From the NCBI GenBank assembly GCA_002430125.1, contig DJBQ01000008.1, positions 649 to 7,176 on the forward strand: a stretch of DNA of 6,528 nucleotides, written 5' to 3'. The position numbers and the translations under genes were made by a program. The notes below the pieces were generated by a model, which had not been told where the DNA came from, searched no databases, and was given only the letters and a program-made list of their open reading frames with translations. Positions 5,965-6,528 of the stretch are shown here, piece by piece; positions within the stretch are counted from its first letter, which is position 1; every line of letters starts with the position of its first letter. The DNA comes from Rhodobacterales bacterium UBA5972. GTDB taxonomy: Bacteria > Pseudomonadota > Alphaproteobacteria > Rhodobacterales > Rhodobacteraceae.

Positions 5965-6528
5965 TCAATCTGTTTTTATCAAAGACCTCAACTCGTCGAT
6001 TGTTAGCCAAGGGCGCTTCGCATGAATCATTCTATGACAATTTGGGCAAGCGAGAGCTAAGTCAGAGAGCTTTGTCTTTTCATGAGGTTGCATTTCGTGG
6101 ACCGGCTTAGTGTGGTGGCATTCGATGAAGCCGTTACCTCTTTCGCCATAAACGTCTTCAAAATTAAAACCACACACTTCGTAGAACAACTTGTCGTGCT
6201 TTCTAAAGAAGGCTGAATTTGTGCCACCAGCCTCCGATAGCGGCCCATCAGCTGACTTTGGTCTTCACCATAGCGAATAACGGCTTCGGGCCAAATGCCC
6301 AGTTCATTCTCTGTTTGCATCCGATAATCGGAGCAGATTTCCGGATTCATCAACCAGTCTTGTGAATTTTGCTGCACCTTTTTCGTCTATCAAATGCTCG
6401 CCCCCCGGTACTCTGTAGGCACGTAGCGCGTCAGTAAGTTCGTTGTCATTCCACGGTTTGAAAATCTGCATTTCTCCGTCTGCAAATCTCGTGCTTGAGT
6501 ACGGCGAGTGTCTGACGTCAGCGCCTAT
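5965..6528 (-). pseudogene. HNH endonuclease gene, disrupted, cut by window edge
   Basis: The minus-strand frame from the right edge to the TGA at 5965 gives 187 codons interrupted by two in-frame TGA codons (complement of 6304-6306 and 6265-6267). After the second stop the C-terminal part is a clear HNH nuclease domain: EVCGFNFEDVYGERG, then ECHHTKPV with the HH pair, then LALACPNCHRMIH with the remaining Asn/His and a CxxC zinc pair, then RPWLTIDELR. In this family the first zinc pair usually reads CEVCGF; here the first Cys is Tyr (TAC, complement of 6181-6183), a one-base change from TGC. The part before the first stop (FKPWNDNELTDALRAY, LVDESGNLLRLSDANRE) looks coding but I do not recognise it. 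A different minus-strand frame is open across both stops (6389 to 6057), so a pair of compensating indels is an alternative to point stops. HNH proteins of this kind often belong to restriction or mobile elements. The HNH call is strong; loss of function is likely but a sequencing error is not excluded. Confidence 0.75.

Noticed and set aside
5965..6528. TGA read as an amino acid in the HNH frame
   Set aside because: All complete and partial plus-strand genes in the window end with TGA, and no recoding element is seen; gene decay, indels or sequencing error explain it better.

Overview
The window looks like a piece of an alphaproteobacterial chromosome, most likely Rhodobacterales or a relative. 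This is an inference from moderate GC by eye, tightly overlapping genes, the style of the hydantoinase and FAD-oxidase proteins, and a tRNA-Arg(CCG) with an encoded CCA end. No marker here fixes the genus.

Positions 1-5535 hold a tightly packed plus-strand catabolic cluster. It runs: the C-terminal part of a HyuA-type subunit (N-methylhydantoinase / 5-oxoprolinase / acetone-carboxylase superfamily, cut by the left edge), a complete HyuB-type partner, an FAD-dependent amine/amino-acid oxidase-like protein (DAO fold), an HpaI/HpcH-type class II aldolase, and an extended SDR close to uronate dehydrogenase. The first four genes overlap one another by 4-8 bases, so they are almost certainly one transcript. 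The fifth follows after 52 bases with its own Shine-Dalgarno site and no clear promoter.

A plausible reading is ATP-dependent opening of a lactam, hydantoin or similar ring by HyuAB, oxidation of the released (N-substituted) amino compound by the FAD enzyme, and retro-aldol cleavage of a 2-oxo acid by the aldolase. The SDR would oxidise a sugar-like hydroxyl, as in the uronate to aldarate to keto-deoxy-aldarate route. No known pathway I can name uses all five activities together, so the substrate is open.

Positions 5536-5740 are a convergent junction: a short spacer with an imperfect inverted repeat, then a minus-strand tRNA-Arg(CCG). Right of the tRNA the sequence is visibly AT-richer. About 220 bases without a gene are followed by a minus-strand HNH endonuclease gene that appears broken: its frame carries two in-frame TGA codons and a lost zinc-ligand cysteine, and it runs off the right edge. 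No CRISPR, insertion sequence, integrase or defence operon is visible. The most unusual content is the enzyme combination of the catabolic cluster and the decayed HNH gene beside the tRNA.
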